In this document: positions 46,397 to 56,431 of the stretch, in pieces | How positions within the stretch are numbered: the first letter of the stretch is position 1 | Layout: each line of letters begins with the position of its first letter | Assembly: GCF_018555455.1 (NCBI RefSeq) | Contig: NZ_JAFEJU010000001.1 | Coordinates: 530,908-594,907, forward strand | Direction: 5' to 3' | From: Bifidobacterium colobi | GTDB lineage: Bacteria > Actinomycetota > Actinomycetes > Actinomycetales > Bifidobacteriaceae | DNA: 64,000 bases | Made by a program: the position numbers and the translations under genes | Notes under the pieces: model-generated | Databases searched by the model: none | What the model was told of the DNA's origin: nothing | Seen by the model: the letters and a program-made list of their open reading frames with translations, nothing else

Positions 46397-47647
46397 TCAG
46401 GCGGCAACAGCCTTGACCTGTTCAGCAGCAGGGGCTACCGCTTGCTCGGCATTCTTGGCAGCTGAAGCGATTTGCTGCTTCTTGCGGGCGAATGCAAGGA
46501 CCACGAACACTGCAATGTCAATGATGAACAGGCAGGCAGCGATGCGCATGCTGGAGATCGAATCGGTGTGTCCGATGATCTTGCCGAGGAAGGAAACCGT
46601 GTACGGGGAAAGGAACGACGCGCAGTTGTTCACAGCCATGGCGATGGAGATGACCAGGTTCTTCGCGCCAGCGGGAACGTCGTCAAGAATTGCGCCGTAC
46701 ACGTACGGGATGAGCATGGAGGTCGAGCAGGTCATGATCAGGAAGATGGTGAATACCCACATGTTGCCGGCCACGGTCATGCCGAACATGCCGATGGCAC
46801 CAATGGTCATGACCACTACAGGGGTGAAGTGACCAAGCACGCGGAACACACGACCATAGGTCATAGTCACCAGTGCACCGAGGAAGCCGGCCACCGCCAG
46901 AGAGGTGGAGAGCATGCCTTGGTTGGCGAGATTCATCTGCTTGATGGCCAGACCGGAGCTGGTGTAGGTGACCATCATGCCGTTGAAGTAGACGAACAGC
47001 ATCAGGATGCCGAACCACACAATCGGTGATACGCCACGCAATCCACCCTTGCCTGCAGCTTTGGCGGCTTCAGCCTCTTGTTCAGCCTTCTTGTCGGCAT
47101 CCTTCGGGTAACCCCATACGAACAGGGCAATGACTGCAACCAGCACGCCGTATACCAGGTAGGACTGGTGCCAGCCGAGTGTCAGCAGCAGACCGGCACC
47201 GAATGTGGCGAGACTGCTGCCAAATGCGGAGATGGCGGAACGGTAACCAACGAGGTTGCGCTGTTCGTCTCCGGTGAAGAAGTCGCCGATAAGGCTCACG
47301 GCCAGCGGCGTGTACATACCGGTACCGGCGCCGAACAGGAATCGGCCGATTTCGATGATTACGAAGTTCTCGGTGAACGCCGGAATAACACCACCGACCA
47401 GGGAGAGAGCCAAGCCGAGCAGCACGGTGTTGCGCTTGCCGATGAGCTTCACGATGGCGGAGCTAAGCAAGATGAACAGCATCACCGAGAATGACGGGAT
47501 GGTCACCAATGCCTGAACGGAAGTCGTGGAGTGATCGGAGAACGTTTCAACCATGTCCGGCACAGCCGCGGAGATGGCACTTGCCGCCTGCATCATCACT
47601 GCGATGGAGAGGATACCTATTTTGAGACGAGCTTGTGATTTCGCCAT
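46397..47647 (-). CDS. major facilitator superfamily transporter
   Basis: 416 residues with 12 predicted membrane segments and a central loop rich in Ala/Lys/Glu (KDADKKAEQEAEAAKAAGKGG). The segment-2/3 loop has the MFS-like KLIGKRNTVLLG. It probably imports the substrate of the glycosidase encoded downstream. Three ATTCTAGTA-like repeats lie upstream (47718-47749). Confidence 0.85.
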   Translation of the reverse strand: MAKSQARLKIGILSIAVMMQAASAISAAVPDMVETFSDHSTTSVQALVTIPSFSVMLFILLSSAIVKLIGKRNTVLLGLALSLVGGVIPAFTENFVIIEIGRFLFGAGTGMYTPLAVSLIGDFFTGDEQRNLVGYRSAISAFGSSLATFGAGLLLTLGWHQSYLVYGVLVAVIALFVWGYPKDADKKAEQEAEAAKAAGKGGLRGVSPIVWFGILMLFVYFNGMMVTYTSSGLAIKQMNLANQGMLSTSLAVAGFLGALVTMTYGRVFRVLGHFTPVVVMTIGAIGMFGMTVAGNMWVFTIFLIMTCSTSMLIPYVYGAILDDVPAGAKNLVISIAMAVNNCASFLSPYTVSFLGKIIGHTDSISSMRIAACLFIIDIAVFVVLAFARKKQQIASAAKNAEQAVAPAAEQVKAVAA

Positions 47648-47717
47648 TGAGTCCTTCTTAGTCTAATGTTTCTTCGTTGAAATCATTCCCTAACCTTGTG
47701 GATTAGAGCTAACTCTA

Positions 47718-47749
47718 TTTTAGAATAGTTACTAGAATAGTACTAGAAT
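47718..47749. promoter_or_regulatory. three short direct repeats upstream of the MFS gene
   Basis: TTTTAGAAT (47718-47726), TACTAGAAT (47730-47738) and TACTAGAAT (47741-47749) have 12- and 11-bp steps; TACTA-gaa-TAGTA-type dyads arise between them. A related TAGTAGTTATTCTA is found upstream of the LacI gene. Confidence 0.5.
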
Positions 47750-47772
47750 AAGAACTTGCGCAAGATAAACAA

Positions 47773-48822
47773 TCATAGCGAAGCGCGCGATACGACCTCG
47801 GTGGATACTAGCACGGTCTGCGCCTTCCACTGTCCTGCCGCTTGGGCCTTGAGCTGGCGAAGCGATTGGTCGGCGATTTGCGAGATGGGCACATGCACCG
47901 TAGTCAGCTCCGGAGTAATCAGCCGGCCTTCGGGGATATCATCGAACCCCATCACGGCGATATCCCGCGGCACATTGATTCCCAGAGTCTGCAAGTCCTT
48001 GATCAGACGAACCGCCATGACGTCGTTCTCGCAAAAAATAGCTGAAGGCCTCGTATCTGCGGCGGTCAGACGGATGATTTGCGCGTCACGTTCGGGCATA
48101 AGGCGGGTAGGGGACAAGCGGATGATGCGTTCAGCAGGAATTTCCAACCCATGCGCGCGCAGAGCGGAGAAGAACCCACGGCGACGCTCCTGGAAGTTCG
48201 AGATCCAGATGTTTGAGGCGACATATCCAATAGTGGAATGGCCCGCCGCAATCATATGCTCTGCGGCAGCATAGGCACCCTGGAAGTTGTCCATCGTCAC
48301 GAAGCAGGCGGAAAGCCCCGGGAAATGAGTATCCGCGAAGACCACATTGTCGAGCTCATTGTTGAGCTCCCCAACCTGATCGGCAGACAGGTCGATGCCC
48401 AGCACAACGGTCGGCACCGACCGCTTCGATTGGCATGCTCGCGCGATGGCGGTGCGGTCGGCAACGTCATCGCCTGACAGTGAGAGCATTTCAAGCTGGA
48501 ACTCGCCGCCATCATTGCCTACCTGTTCCGACAGCTGGCTTACCAAGCTATCGAAGAAGGGCAAAGAACGATAATCGGGGCGAATCATGCCGGTGCCCGT
48601 GCTGATGACGAGCAGGCGAACCCGGCCAAGCGCGCCATCATTCGTCAATGCTGAACGCTTGACCTTGCGCTTGCGCAGCGGCGAATAGTCGAGCCTATCT
48701 ATGGTTTCAAGAATCTTCTGGCGAATATCGGGACTGAGACCGGGCTTGTCGTTGAGCGCCAAGGACACTGCCGATCGGGACACCCCTGCTTCGCGGGCTA
48801 CATCTTCCATGGTAACAGGCAT
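47773..48822 (-). CDS. LacI-family regulator of the MFS/glycosidase unit
   Basis: 349 residues: HTH VTMEDVAREAGVSRSAVSLALND, basic hinge (LRKRKVKRSALT), sensor domain with VMGFDDIPEGRLITPELTTVHVP. It is upstream of the MFS and glycosidase genes on the same strand, and similar motif sets lie before both it and the MFS gene, so autoregulated control of this unit is likely. The ligand is unknown. Confidence 0.88.
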   Translation of the reverse strand: MPVTMEDVAREAGVSRSAVSLALNDKPGLSPDIRQKILETIDRLDYSPLRKRKVKRSALTNDGALGRVRLLVISTGTGMIRPDYRSLPFFDSLVSQLSEQVGNDGGEFQLEMLSLSGDDVADRTAIARACQSKRSVPTVVLGIDLSADQVGELNNELDNVVFADTHFPGLSACFVTMDNFQGAYAAAEHMIAAGHSTIGYVASNIWISNFQERRRGFFSALRAHGLEIPAERIIRLSPTRLMPERDAQIIRLTAADTRPSAIFCENDVMAVRLIKDLQTLGINVPRDIAVMGFDDIPEGRLITPELTTVHVPISQIADQSLRQLKAQAAGQWKAQTVLVSTEVVSRASL

Positions 48823-48839
48823 GCTTCATCACATCCTAA

Positions 48840-48873
48840 CTAAACCAGTACTTGATTTAGTAGTTATTCTATA
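48840..48873. promoter_or_regulatory. dyad upstream of the LacI gene
   Basis: CTAAACCAGTACTTGATTTAG (arms CTAAA/TTTAG, 48840-48860) runs into TAGTTATTCTA, similar to the repeats at 47718-47749. Confidence 0.45.
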
Positions 48874-48956
48874 ACACGGCTGCGGTGTCCCAGTACATTT
48901 TCATAATGAATCGGCAACACGATGTTTGGACCGTTCTCGTGGGTAAGCAATACAAA

Positions 48957-48995
48957 AGGTGGCTGACTACCCAATAATGGGGTAGTCAGCCACCT
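48957..48995 (-). terminator. Rho-independent terminator of trxB
   Basis: 16-bp perfect arms (AGGTGGCTGACTACCC). On the minus strand it is followed by TTTTGTA. It lies 35 bp after the trxB stop codon. Confidence 0.88.
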
Positions 48996-49029
48996 CTCTT
49001 GACAGCTTTGCAACACCGCTGAGTATCGG

Positions 49030-50040
49030 TTACTCGCTCAGGTACTCCTGCGCGTCCAAGGCGGCACGGCAGCCCATGCCTGCGGCGCTGATAGCCTGAC
49101 GATAGACACGGTCCACGCAGTCGCCTGCAGCGAAGATTCCCGGGGTGCTGGTGCGCGTGCTGGCACCATCCACGAGAATGTACCCATCCTCATCACGATC
49201 AGCCACAGAAGCGGCAAAATCAGTGGCAGGCGTGTGGCCAATAGCCACGAACACAGCCGCCGTCTCCAACTCGCTGGTCTCTCCAGTAACAGTATTCTTC
49301 AATGAAACACTGCTCACGTTCACCTGCGGCTTCGGCGTCAAGGTCAGTCCACCCAGATTCAGGGCAGGAGCGGCGGCCGATGCAGCCGGGGCGGTTTCTG
49401 TACCGTGGATTTCGGTGACCACGGTGTTGGTGAGCAGATGAAGCTTCGGATCTGCCTTGGCTCGATCCACCATGATCTGCGAGGCACGGAACTCGTCGCG
49501 GCGGTGAATCAACGTGACCGAAGAGCCGAATCGGGTGAGGAACAAGGCCTCTTCAAATGCGGAATCGCCGCCACCGACCACCACAATCGGCTTGTTACGG
49601 AAGAAGAAGCCATCACAGGTGGCGCAGTAGGAGACACCGTGGCCGGAGAGCTCCACCTCGCCCGGCACGCCGAGCTTACGGAAATTGGAGCCGGTGGCAA
49701 TGATTACCGCACGGGTTTCCAATACATCACCATCGGAAAGATTCAGCGCATAGGTCGCTCGCTCTGCGGAATCACCCTTGGTTTCGATGCTGGTGACATC
49801 GTCGGCGATGAATTCGGTGCCGAAACGCTTGGCTTGCGCACGCATGTTATCCATGAGCTCCGGGCCCATGATGCCATCCGGGAAACCGGGGAAGTTCTCC
49901 ACTTCCGTAGTGTTCACCAGCTGTCCGCCGGGAGCCAGAGCGCCGGTGACCATCACCGGATTCAAGCCGGCGCGGCCCAAATAAATGGCCGCAGTGTAGC
50001 CGGCCGGGCCGGAGCCGACAATAACAACATTGTGCGTCAT
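49030..50040 (-). CDS. trxB: thioredoxin reductase
   Basis: NADPH-dependent flavoprotein that reduces thioredoxin. 336 residues from ATG 50040 (GGGGAGA upstream); the frame open to 50157 is extra. FAD site GSGPAGYTAAIYLGRAG, redox-active CATC in SYCATCDGFFF, NADPH site VVGGGDSAFEEALFL, C-terminal FAD block GIFAAGDCVDRVYRQ. A roughly 25-residue Ala/Pro/Leu-rich insertion (ETAPAASAAAPALNL) in the NADPH domain makes it longer than typical. No thioredoxin gene is adjacent. Confidence 0.94.
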   Translation of the reverse strand: MTHNVVIVGSGPAGYTAAIYLGRAGLNPVMVTGALAPGGQLVNTTEVENFPGFPDGIMGPELMDNMRAQAKRFGTEFIADDVTSIETKGDSAERATYALNLSDGDVLETRAVIIATGSNFRKLGVPGEVELSGHGVSYCATCDGFFFRNKPIVVVGGGDSAFEEALFLTRFGSSVTLIHRRDEFRASQIMVDRAKADPKLHLLTNTVVTEIHGTETAPAASAAAPALNLGGLTLTPKPQVNVSSVSLKNTVTGETSELETAAVFVAIGHTPATDFAASVADRDEDGYILVDGASTRTSTPGIFAAGDCVDRVYRQAISAAGMGCRAALDAQEYLSE

Positions 50041-50194
50041 AGCATCTCCCCACAATTCAAGATTTTCATAGCTCAGGTTCACCATCATACGGGTGAGGCA
50101 TGTCGGGACTTCCGCGGCTTCAGCCGAAAGCAATAGCCGACTTGCAGGCAGTGGCATTGGCCTGACAGCTCCCTCATCAGAGGAAGCCTACGAA

Positions 50195-50218
50195 AAAGCC
50201 CTCCGCGTGGAGGGCTTT
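50195..50218 (-). terminator. terminator of the murJ/pseudokinase operon
   Basis: AAAGCCCTCC-acgc-GGAGGGCTTT on the minus strand followed by TTCG, 3 bp after the stop codon of the pseudokinase-like gene. Confidence 0.85.
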
Positions 50219-50221
50219 CAC

Positions 50222-52267
50222 TTAGAAGACTTCTACTTTTTGAATGTAGAGCTGGTTTTGCGGCAGACTGTTGATCGGCACCCAGAGCATGAGATCCTGA
50301 GTGTTCACCGTCTTGCTGAGCTTGACTTCGGTGGTGCCGCCCTCGGCGAACGTGAACGAAGCCATCTCAGTGCCTTGGGACGGGTCTCCAGTGGTGTTGG
50401 CTCGGATGTAACCCTTGCCGCCGGAGCTGCGAATAGTAATGACCACGCGGGAAACATCATGAGCCTGATCAAGATGCATCACGTAGCCATAACCGGACTG
50501 TCCACCCGGATCGGTCACAAAGTCAGCGCTGGAAATCGTATATGCCGTGGTGTTAATCACATGCGGCTTCGGTACCGACTTCGAAGTCTTATCCTTCACC
50601 ACCTTCTTCACGGTGGACTTCTTCTCAGTGGACTTCGAAGAAGAATCAGACTTGGAGGAATCAGACGAAGCGTCAGACGAGGAATCTCCGGACTTCGAGG
50701 CATCGGAAGAGCCAGTGGAATCCGACGAATCGCTGCCGGAAGTCTTATTGTCGCCGAACGGCACCGCGTTCATATCCACGTCCGGCCAATCGCCGTTCTC
50801 GGACTTGGAAGTATCGGTGGCATCAGCCGGATCCACACCGGACTTCTGGAACGCGCTCCACGCCCAGAAACCAGCGGCAACCACAACCACCAGTGCCACA
50901 ATCAGTGCCACCACCTTGGTGGTGAAGCTGCCGAACAGATTCTCATTCGGCAGATGATCATCCTCAGTAGAGCTTTTCACCGGCGGATTCTTCGGGTTAT
51001 AGCTCGGCGGAATAGCAGCCACCTCGGCAATGCGAGCCTGCTCTTCCTCCAGTGCACGCAGCGATTCCTCACCCGGCTGGATTTCACGGCCGCCAGCATC
51101 GTAAATCGGGATACGGCTGGTGGTTTCGCCCGCACCATCCGAAGCCCCATCAGGCAGCGGCGCAGCCGGGCTGGCAACGCCGCCGTTAAAGGTGTTGAAC
51201 CAGTCAGCGGTGTCATCACCGGAAAGATTCTCGGCATTCCAAGCGTTGGAGAACTTGAAATCGAACAGGTGGCGTCCCTGAGCGTCGGTAGCGGAATCCG
51301 CGCCATCGCCAGTTTCTGCCGCAGCCATCGGACCCGACTGGCTGATTGCCAGTTCCGGCATTTCCTTACGCGCGATCAAAGATTCCGGAATCTCGGCGAT
51401 ATGCTCATCATCGGCAGGCGGGTTGAGCAGCACACGGAGAATCGAGCAGTCGCCGGCAACAGGGGGCAGCTCAATCTGCGTATCATCCAATTCGGTTAGC
51501 GGTTTCCACTCGCCCAGCAGAGCGTTCAGTTCAGCCAGCGATGCCATAGGCAGCGAACGGTCACCCTGTTCGAACAGTTCCAGACCGCGCTTGCAGATCA
51601 CTTGGAATTCGCCGGGCGCATTCTGTGGCAATGCCGCAAGCGAGAAGTTCGGCTCCAGCGGATTGCGCTGCTTGGTCAGCATGGCATAGAGCAGTGCGGC
51701 AAGCTGACGTACCGCATGACGTTCCGGACCATCCTGAGCCAAAGCGGCACCCGACGTATCCGCCAGCAGCGGAGCAAAGGGAGCGCCGGTGATTTCAATG
51801 CCGGAACTGGTAATGCGCACGGTATCGGTGTTCAGCACAATGCCAGCAGTCGCCTTATCGTTCAGCATCGGCTGGATGGCTTCGGACAGTTCTCCGATAA
51901 TCGAACGTATCGCATCAGCACCGAGTACATGGGAATGGTTGCTGAGGTACTCGGTCAACGACTTACCGTTATCAACCGGAGTAATCACGAGCATCGAATC
52001 GCCCTGCCGGCGGAATTTCTGCACAGGCATAAAGTGCTCGGGGTGGGTTGCGGTAATGGTTCCCGCAATGTCGTCGATGATATCAAGCTGACGCTTATCA
52101 GTGACCAAAAACAGTTCGCAATCCTTGGCCAGGATGCGATCGTTGGCCTTCCATGCCTCCAGGCCGGGTTCCTCGCGCAGCGCTGACACCAGTGTGTATC
52201 GGTTAAGAATGGTATCGCCCAATTGCGGTTTCATATGCGTGTCCGGCTCCATACGGTTGTTGCTCAT
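50222..52267 (-). CDS. pseudokinase-like membrane protein downstream of murJ
   Basis: About 681 residues. The N-terminal 250 residues resemble a serine/threonine-kinase fold (GDTILNRYTLVSAL, FMPVQKFRRQGDSMLVITPV, RHAVRQLAALLYAML) but lack the catalytic HRD and DFG motifs, so it is a pseudokinase. One membrane segment (about 445-465, VVALIVALVVVVAAGFWAW) is followed by a Ser/Asp/Lys-rich linker and a C-terminal beta-sandwich. In mycobacteria MurJ carries a fused pseudokinase that binds FhaA; here the partner is a separate gene. The start is uncertain: ATG 52267 or 52234. Confidence 0.75.
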   Translation of the reverse strand: MSNNRMEPDTHMKPQLGDTILNRYTLVSALREEPGLEAWKANDRILAKDCELFLVTDKRQLDIIDDIAGTITATHPEHFMPVQKFRRQGDSMLVITPVDNGKSLTEYLSNHSHVLGADAIRSIIGELSEAIQPMLNDKATAGIVLNTDTVRITSSGIEITGAPFAPLLADTSGAALAQDGPERHAVRQLAALLYAMLTKQRNPLEPNFSLAALPQNAPGEFQVICKRGLELFEQGDRSLPMASLAELNALLGEWKPLTELDDTQIELPPVAGDCSILRVLLNPPADDEHIAEIPESLIARKEMPELAISQSGPMAAAETGDGADSATDAQGRHLFDFKFSNAWNAENLSGDDTADWFNTFNGGVASPAAPLPDGASDGAGETTSRIPIYDAGGREIQPGEESLRALEEEQARIAEVAAIPPSYNPKNPPVKSSTEDDHLPNENLFGSFTTKVVALIVALVVVVAAGFWAWSAFQKSGVDPADATDTSKSENGDWPDVDMNAVPFGDNKTSGSDSSDSTGSSDASKSGDSSSDASSDSSKSDSSSKSTEKKSTVKKVVKDKTSKSVPKPHVINTTAYTISSADFVTDPGGQSGYGYVMHLDQAHDVSRVVITIRSSGGKGYIRANTTGDPSQGTEMASFTFAEGGTTEVKLSKTVNTQDLMLWVPINSLPQNQLYIQKVEVF

Positions 52268-52325
52268 AATACTTGGAATTGTCTTTGACATTCTATCGGT
52301 GGGGATGCCCCGGGATTACTAAGAA

Positions 52326-54071
52326 CTAATGATTCTTAACCAACCGCTTCATACGAGCAAGCACCGGGCGGGCAAGCACGGTCAATTCCTTGGTACGCAG
52401 CAGCCAGAGCACACCCACGTATACCACCGTCAGCACGATGGTGAGTGTGATGCAGATGCCGATGGAGGACAACCAGCTCATCTGACCGGCATCCGGTGTG
52501 ATTGCTTGCGCGGCGGGAGAAGCAGCAAGTGCTGCCGCGTTATCTCCTGGATTCAAATGGCGAGCGGGTTGGATATTGGCGCCAAACAATGAAACCACCG
52601 GGGTCTTGAGCAGCCACACTACAACGCCTGACACAATGGCGGCACATGTGCATTTCAGGAAAGTGATGACGAACGGGCGCAATCCAAGATGGCCGTGGAA
52701 CTTGCGGCGCAACATGAGTAAGGTCGGCGGGGTACCGATGGCATAGCCGATGGGGACGGCAATAGCGTTCGCGAAGACCCAATACTCTGGGGGCAGCACC
52801 AGCATGCCAATCACAATGATCACGGTCAGACAGCCGTAGCTGATTAGCGCGCAGAGGAAAGGATGCAGGCCATCCTCGAAGGCATAGAAAGTGCGCTGAA
52901 TCAGCAGATTGATGGACACAATGGGAACGCCCAGCGAAAGTCCCATCAGTGCATAGGCAATGAGCATCGTCTCGTTCATCGACACCGATGGCAGCAGTGC
53001 GCGAATAATCGGCTCCGGATAGACCACCATGGCAATGGCAAAGAATGTAATCAGCAAGGTCACATTATTCATTGCACCGAGCAAATCCTGACGCGCCTCA
53101 TCAAGATCGTGATTGGCTATGGATTTGGAGATTTTCGGAAACATGGCGGTGGCCACGGAGACCGCAATCAACGAATACGGCAGAATGTAGAGCGTGAACG
53201 CATTTTGATACGTCGCGTTGCCTGCCACATCAAACAGGCCGATGCCTGACATCTCATGAGCCTTCATCGGAGCCAGCGTGGCGACGCGTGTCTGGATGAT
53301 GCCCGAAAGCTCACTGACGATTACCACACCAAGCGAACCCAATGCCACCGGGCCCATGGCACGCAAACCGAATCCGGACAAACCGAACTGCGGGCGGTAT
53401 TTCAATCCCAACTTCATCATTGGCAGGAACAGAATCAGCGCCTGGAAAGCCACGCCCAGCGTCCATGCGCCGGCAGTAAGCGCAATCTTATCCGGCGTCC
53501 AGAAATCCAGTGGCTGTTCATTGGCTTTGCCAAACAGCAGCACGAACGCGGTGAATCCAGCGCAGCTGATGATATTGGCGCCGGTGGAACTCCACGCATA
53601 CATGCCGAAACGGTTCTTAGCGGCAAGAATCTGACCTAGCACGGTATATAAGCCATAGAAAAACACCTGTGGCATGCACCACAGCGTAAACGACGTGGTG
53701 AGCGCAATCATCTGCGGATCGTTGCCGCCCACATATATGCGAGCCAGCAGCGGTGAGGCACAGGCCATCACCACGGTAACCGTCAGCAGAATAATGATCG
53801 CCAGCGTAATCAGACGATTCAGTCGCTCCTGCGCATCCTTCTCTTCCAGCGTGCGCACGATCTGCGGCACTAGCACCGCGTTGAACACACCGCCGGACAC
53901 CAAGATGAACACTGATTGCGGGATTATCGCACCCGCTTGATAGGCATTGGCGGCAAGACCAGTGGTGCCGAGGGCGGCAGCCAAGAGAATTGTGCGCAGC
54001 TGACCGGTGACGCGGGAGGCCGCGGTGCCGGAAGCCATGATGAGTGAATTACGACCTACTGAGGAACTCAT
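52326..54071 (-). CDS. murJ: lipid II flippase MurJ (MviN)
   Basis: 581 residues with about 14 membrane segments. Family features: N-terminal SLIMASGTAASRVTGQLRT, the AAKNRF loop, and GVPIVSINLLIQRTFYAFED. It moves lipid II across the membrane for peptidoglycan synthesis. It overlaps the upstream DUF6049-like gene by 4 bases and precedes the pseudokinase gene by 58 bp, so the three are one operon for cell-wall work. Confidence 0.93.
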   Translation of the reverse strand: MSSSVGRNSLIMASGTAASRVTGQLRTILLAAALGTTGLAANAYQAGAIIPQSVFILVSGGVFNAVLVPQIVRTLEEKDAQERLNRLITLAIIILLTVTVVMACASPLLARIYVGGNDPQMIALTTSFTLWCMPQVFFYGLYTVLGQILAAKNRFGMYAWSSTGANIISCAGFTAFVLLFGKANEQPLDFWTPDKIALTAGAWTLGVAFQALILFLPMMKLGLKYRPQFGLSGFGLRAMGPVALGSLGVVIVSELSGIIQTRVATLAPMKAHEMSGIGLFDVAGNATYQNAFTLYILPYSLIAVSVATAMFPKISKSIANHDLDEARQDLLGAMNNVTLLITFFAIAMVVYPEPIIRALLPSVSMNETMLIAYALMGLSLGVPIVSINLLIQRTFYAFEDGLHPFLCALISYGCLTVIIVIGMLVLPPEYWVFANAIAVPIGYAIGTPPTLLMLRRKFHGHLGLRPFVITFLKCTCAAIVSGVVVWLLKTPVVSLFGANIQPARHLNPGDNAAALAASPAAQAITPDAGQMSWLSSIGICITLTIVLTVVYVGVLWLLRTKELTVLARPVLARMKRLVKNH

Positions 54072-56431
54072 TCGTCGGGATCTTTCTTACGGTTGAACTG
54101 ACGCCACAATCCCACCACGCCAAGTAGCGCGGCGAAACCGATGATGATGAAACCGCTGGCATCGCTGATGCGCAGCACGCTGGTGATAGCGGTGTTCTGG
54201 GTGCCGCCGAACGCATTGCCCTGACGGTCGGCCAGAGAAACGCGCGCAGTGGCTGAGCCGGAAGTGGAGACACGAATCGTGAACGCCACCTGTGCTTCAC
54301 TATGCGCGGGAATCGACACCGTGTTGGTTCGGGAAGTCACGATCTGCATGGAATCAGTGATCGAATTGACCTGAACCTTGACCGCATACGGCAGCGCATT
54401 GCTTACCGTTACCGGCATCTGAGCCGATTCACTGAACACGGACACCGATTCCGAGGGGGTAATGCTGATGGAGTTGAGCAGTGTGTCGGTCATCTGCTGC
54501 GCAGTGTCCGCCATACGCTCATGGCTCGTGGACGGTGCAGTGCCGGTCAATGCGCGCAGTGCCATGCTGTCATGCGCGGCGAGGATACCACTCAACCACT
54601 GTTTGGGATCATTACTGTGATTCGCCGTGCTATCGGCATCACGACGGGCCAAAGCCTGCGGATCCAACGAGGCGATATCATCCGAGGTCACGCCGTTCTT
54701 CAGAATCGAACTGGCCAGACGCGTAATACCTGAACGGCTTGCGGCCAAACGGTCGAGAATCGAACGGGTGGCGGAGGTGTCCTGGTCGGCAGCGTTCTGA
54801 TTCACCGAATCGGAGACGGTGTAGGGGTCGGCGGTCGCCATCGTCTGCAAATCCGTGAGATTAAGCCAGGGGGACTGCTCCAAGGCGCTCATCACCTGAT
54901 TGATCCATTCCGCGGAACTGGAGCGAGTGAAGGTCATCAGCAGATTGCGTGTGGTATACGGCTGTTCCATCTGGTAGAACGCGCTCTGCGCAATCAGACG
55001 GGACAATCTGCCGGCATCGCTGGTTTCAGCGGCTGCGGATTTGCTGGTGGCGTACCCGTGCGCCAGCGTCGACAATTCCGACTGCTCCTTCAGCACGGTG
55101 ATGTCTCCGGCCGACGTGTTCACCGTATACGTGCCGGTGTGCACGGTATCGGTCTGTGCATTGTCGAATGATGCGGTGGCAATCACCGTGGAATAGCCCT
55201 GTGCGCGGGCCTTGGCGAGGGCATCCATGCTCCAGTCATCCGAACCCTGCCATGCGTAGGTTTGCGGATTGCTCGCGGTTTTGGTGGCCACTGCGTAGAT
55301 GGTTTGCGCGTTCTTCGCAGTCCATTGTGCGTCCGAGACACCTGCATTGGTGTACGCCGAAGCATCATTGATTGCTGCGTAGGCGGTGATGTCGAAGTCC
55401 GCAGGCTGCATAATGCCTGCAATGGCTGCAGTGCTGCCTGATTCCTGTACATAGACCGGATCGGCCACAACCTGGAGCTTGGGGTGCTTAGCCACCGCCT
55501 GTTCCACGGTTTTGGCCTGGGCGATGCTGGGTTCGCTCAGGGACAGCAGATTGCTGCTGGATGTGCTGCTGCTTTGTGCCGCAGTGGCATCACTGCTGGT
55601 GTTCGCATCGCTACCTTGAGTGGATTTGGATTGATTGCTGCCGGACTGTGCGTCGGACTGTGATTCAGGCTTTGATTCGGACTGCGCACTGCCATCAGCG
55701 CTGCCGGTACCGCCATCGTCGCTGCTGTCTGTCTCCTCGATCAGATGTTTGACTGCGGTGTTGTTGACCTGCCAATCATTCGCAGTTAACGGCATGGCCA
55801 CCGTAAGATTCATCGCCGGGGTTTGCGCACTCTGCAATCCGTCCGAGGAACGCGTCAGGAAACTATGCAGATCAGTGTGCGTATCGCCCGCCGTATAGCT
55901 GAGGCGCAAAGGCTTGGGACCCCAGCTGCGCAGTTGGGTAAGCGTCTGATTATCGGACTGCACATCCAGCGATACCGTTGCCGACTGTCCGGCGGCAATC
56001 GCCGGCACATGCACGGAACCGAGCGGATTCGGCGTGGGAATGCCCGTGCCGTTCTCGGCCCAGGACTGCATATCCGTGCGCGAGGCGAACGTGAACAACG
56101 CATTGATGCTCACGTCCAGCGTGCCGCTGGGTGCATCCGTAGTGGTGGTATTGGCCACCACCACTTGCATGTGGAAGCCCGATGATGCGGTGACCACGGG
56201 CGTGATCTGTGCAATGGTCAGCGTTTCGGTCGGCTGCTTATCAGCGGATTTGGTTTGCTGGTTTTGCGACTGCGAGGTGTCGTTCGCCGCGGAGTCGGTG
56301 GAATTGTCGGTGCCATTGTCCGCCCATGCCGTTGGTGCGAACAACATCGCGCCGGCGGCGAGAACCGCGGCGAAAGCGCGGACAAAACGACCGCCATAAT
56401 GCGGGCGGTGTGGGATTGCGGGTAGGGTCAC
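54068..56431 (-). CDS. large secreted, membrane-anchored protein (DUF6049-like)
   Basis: 787 residues. Signal peptide 1-38 (ending PTAWADN), a long extracytoplasmic region with a Ser/Gln/Thr-rich segment (about 230-285), and one C-terminal membrane segment (GFIIIGFAALLGVVGLW) followed by a basic tail. The gene position upstream of murJ matches DUF6049 proteins of other Actinobacteria, whose role is unknown. It overlaps both neighbours (4 bases each), so translation is coupled to the Nudix gene and murJ. Confidence 0.8.
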   Translation of the reverse strand: MTLPAIPHRPHYGGRFVRAFAAVLAAGAMLFAPTAWADNGTDNSTDSAANDTSQSQNQQTKSADKQPTETLTIAQITPVVTASSGFHMQVVVANTTTTDAPSGTLDVSINALFTFASRTDMQSWAENGTGIPTPNPLGSVHVPAIAAGQSATVSLDVQSDNQTLTQLRSWGPKPLRLSYTAGDTHTDLHSFLTRSSDGLQSAQTPAMNLTVAMPLTANDWQVNNTAVKHLIEETDSSDDGGTGSADGSAQSESKPESQSDAQSGSNQSKSTQGSDANTSSDATAAQSSSTSSSNLLSLSEPSIAQAKTVEQAVAKHPKLQVVADPVYVQESGSTAAIAGIMQPADFDITAYAAINDASAYTNAGVSDAQWTAKNAQTIYAVATKTASNPQTYAWQGSDDWSMDALAKARAQGYSTVIATASFDNAQTDTVHTGTYTVNTSAGDITVLKEQSELSTLAHGYATSKSAAAETSDAGRLSRLIAQSAFYQMEQPYTTRNLLMTFTRSSSAEWINQVMSALEQSPWLNLTDLQTMATADPYTVSDSVNQNAADQDTSATRSILDRLAASRSGITRLASSILKNGVTSDDIASLDPQALARRDADSTANHSNDPKQWLSGILAAHDSMALRALTGTAPSTSHERMADTAQQMTDTLLNSISITPSESVSVFSESAQMPVTVSNALPYAVKVQVNSITDSMQIVTSRTNTVSIPAHSEAQVAFTIRVSTSGSATARVSLADRQGNAFGGTQNTAITSVLRISDASGFIIIGFAALLGVVGLWRQFNRKKDPDE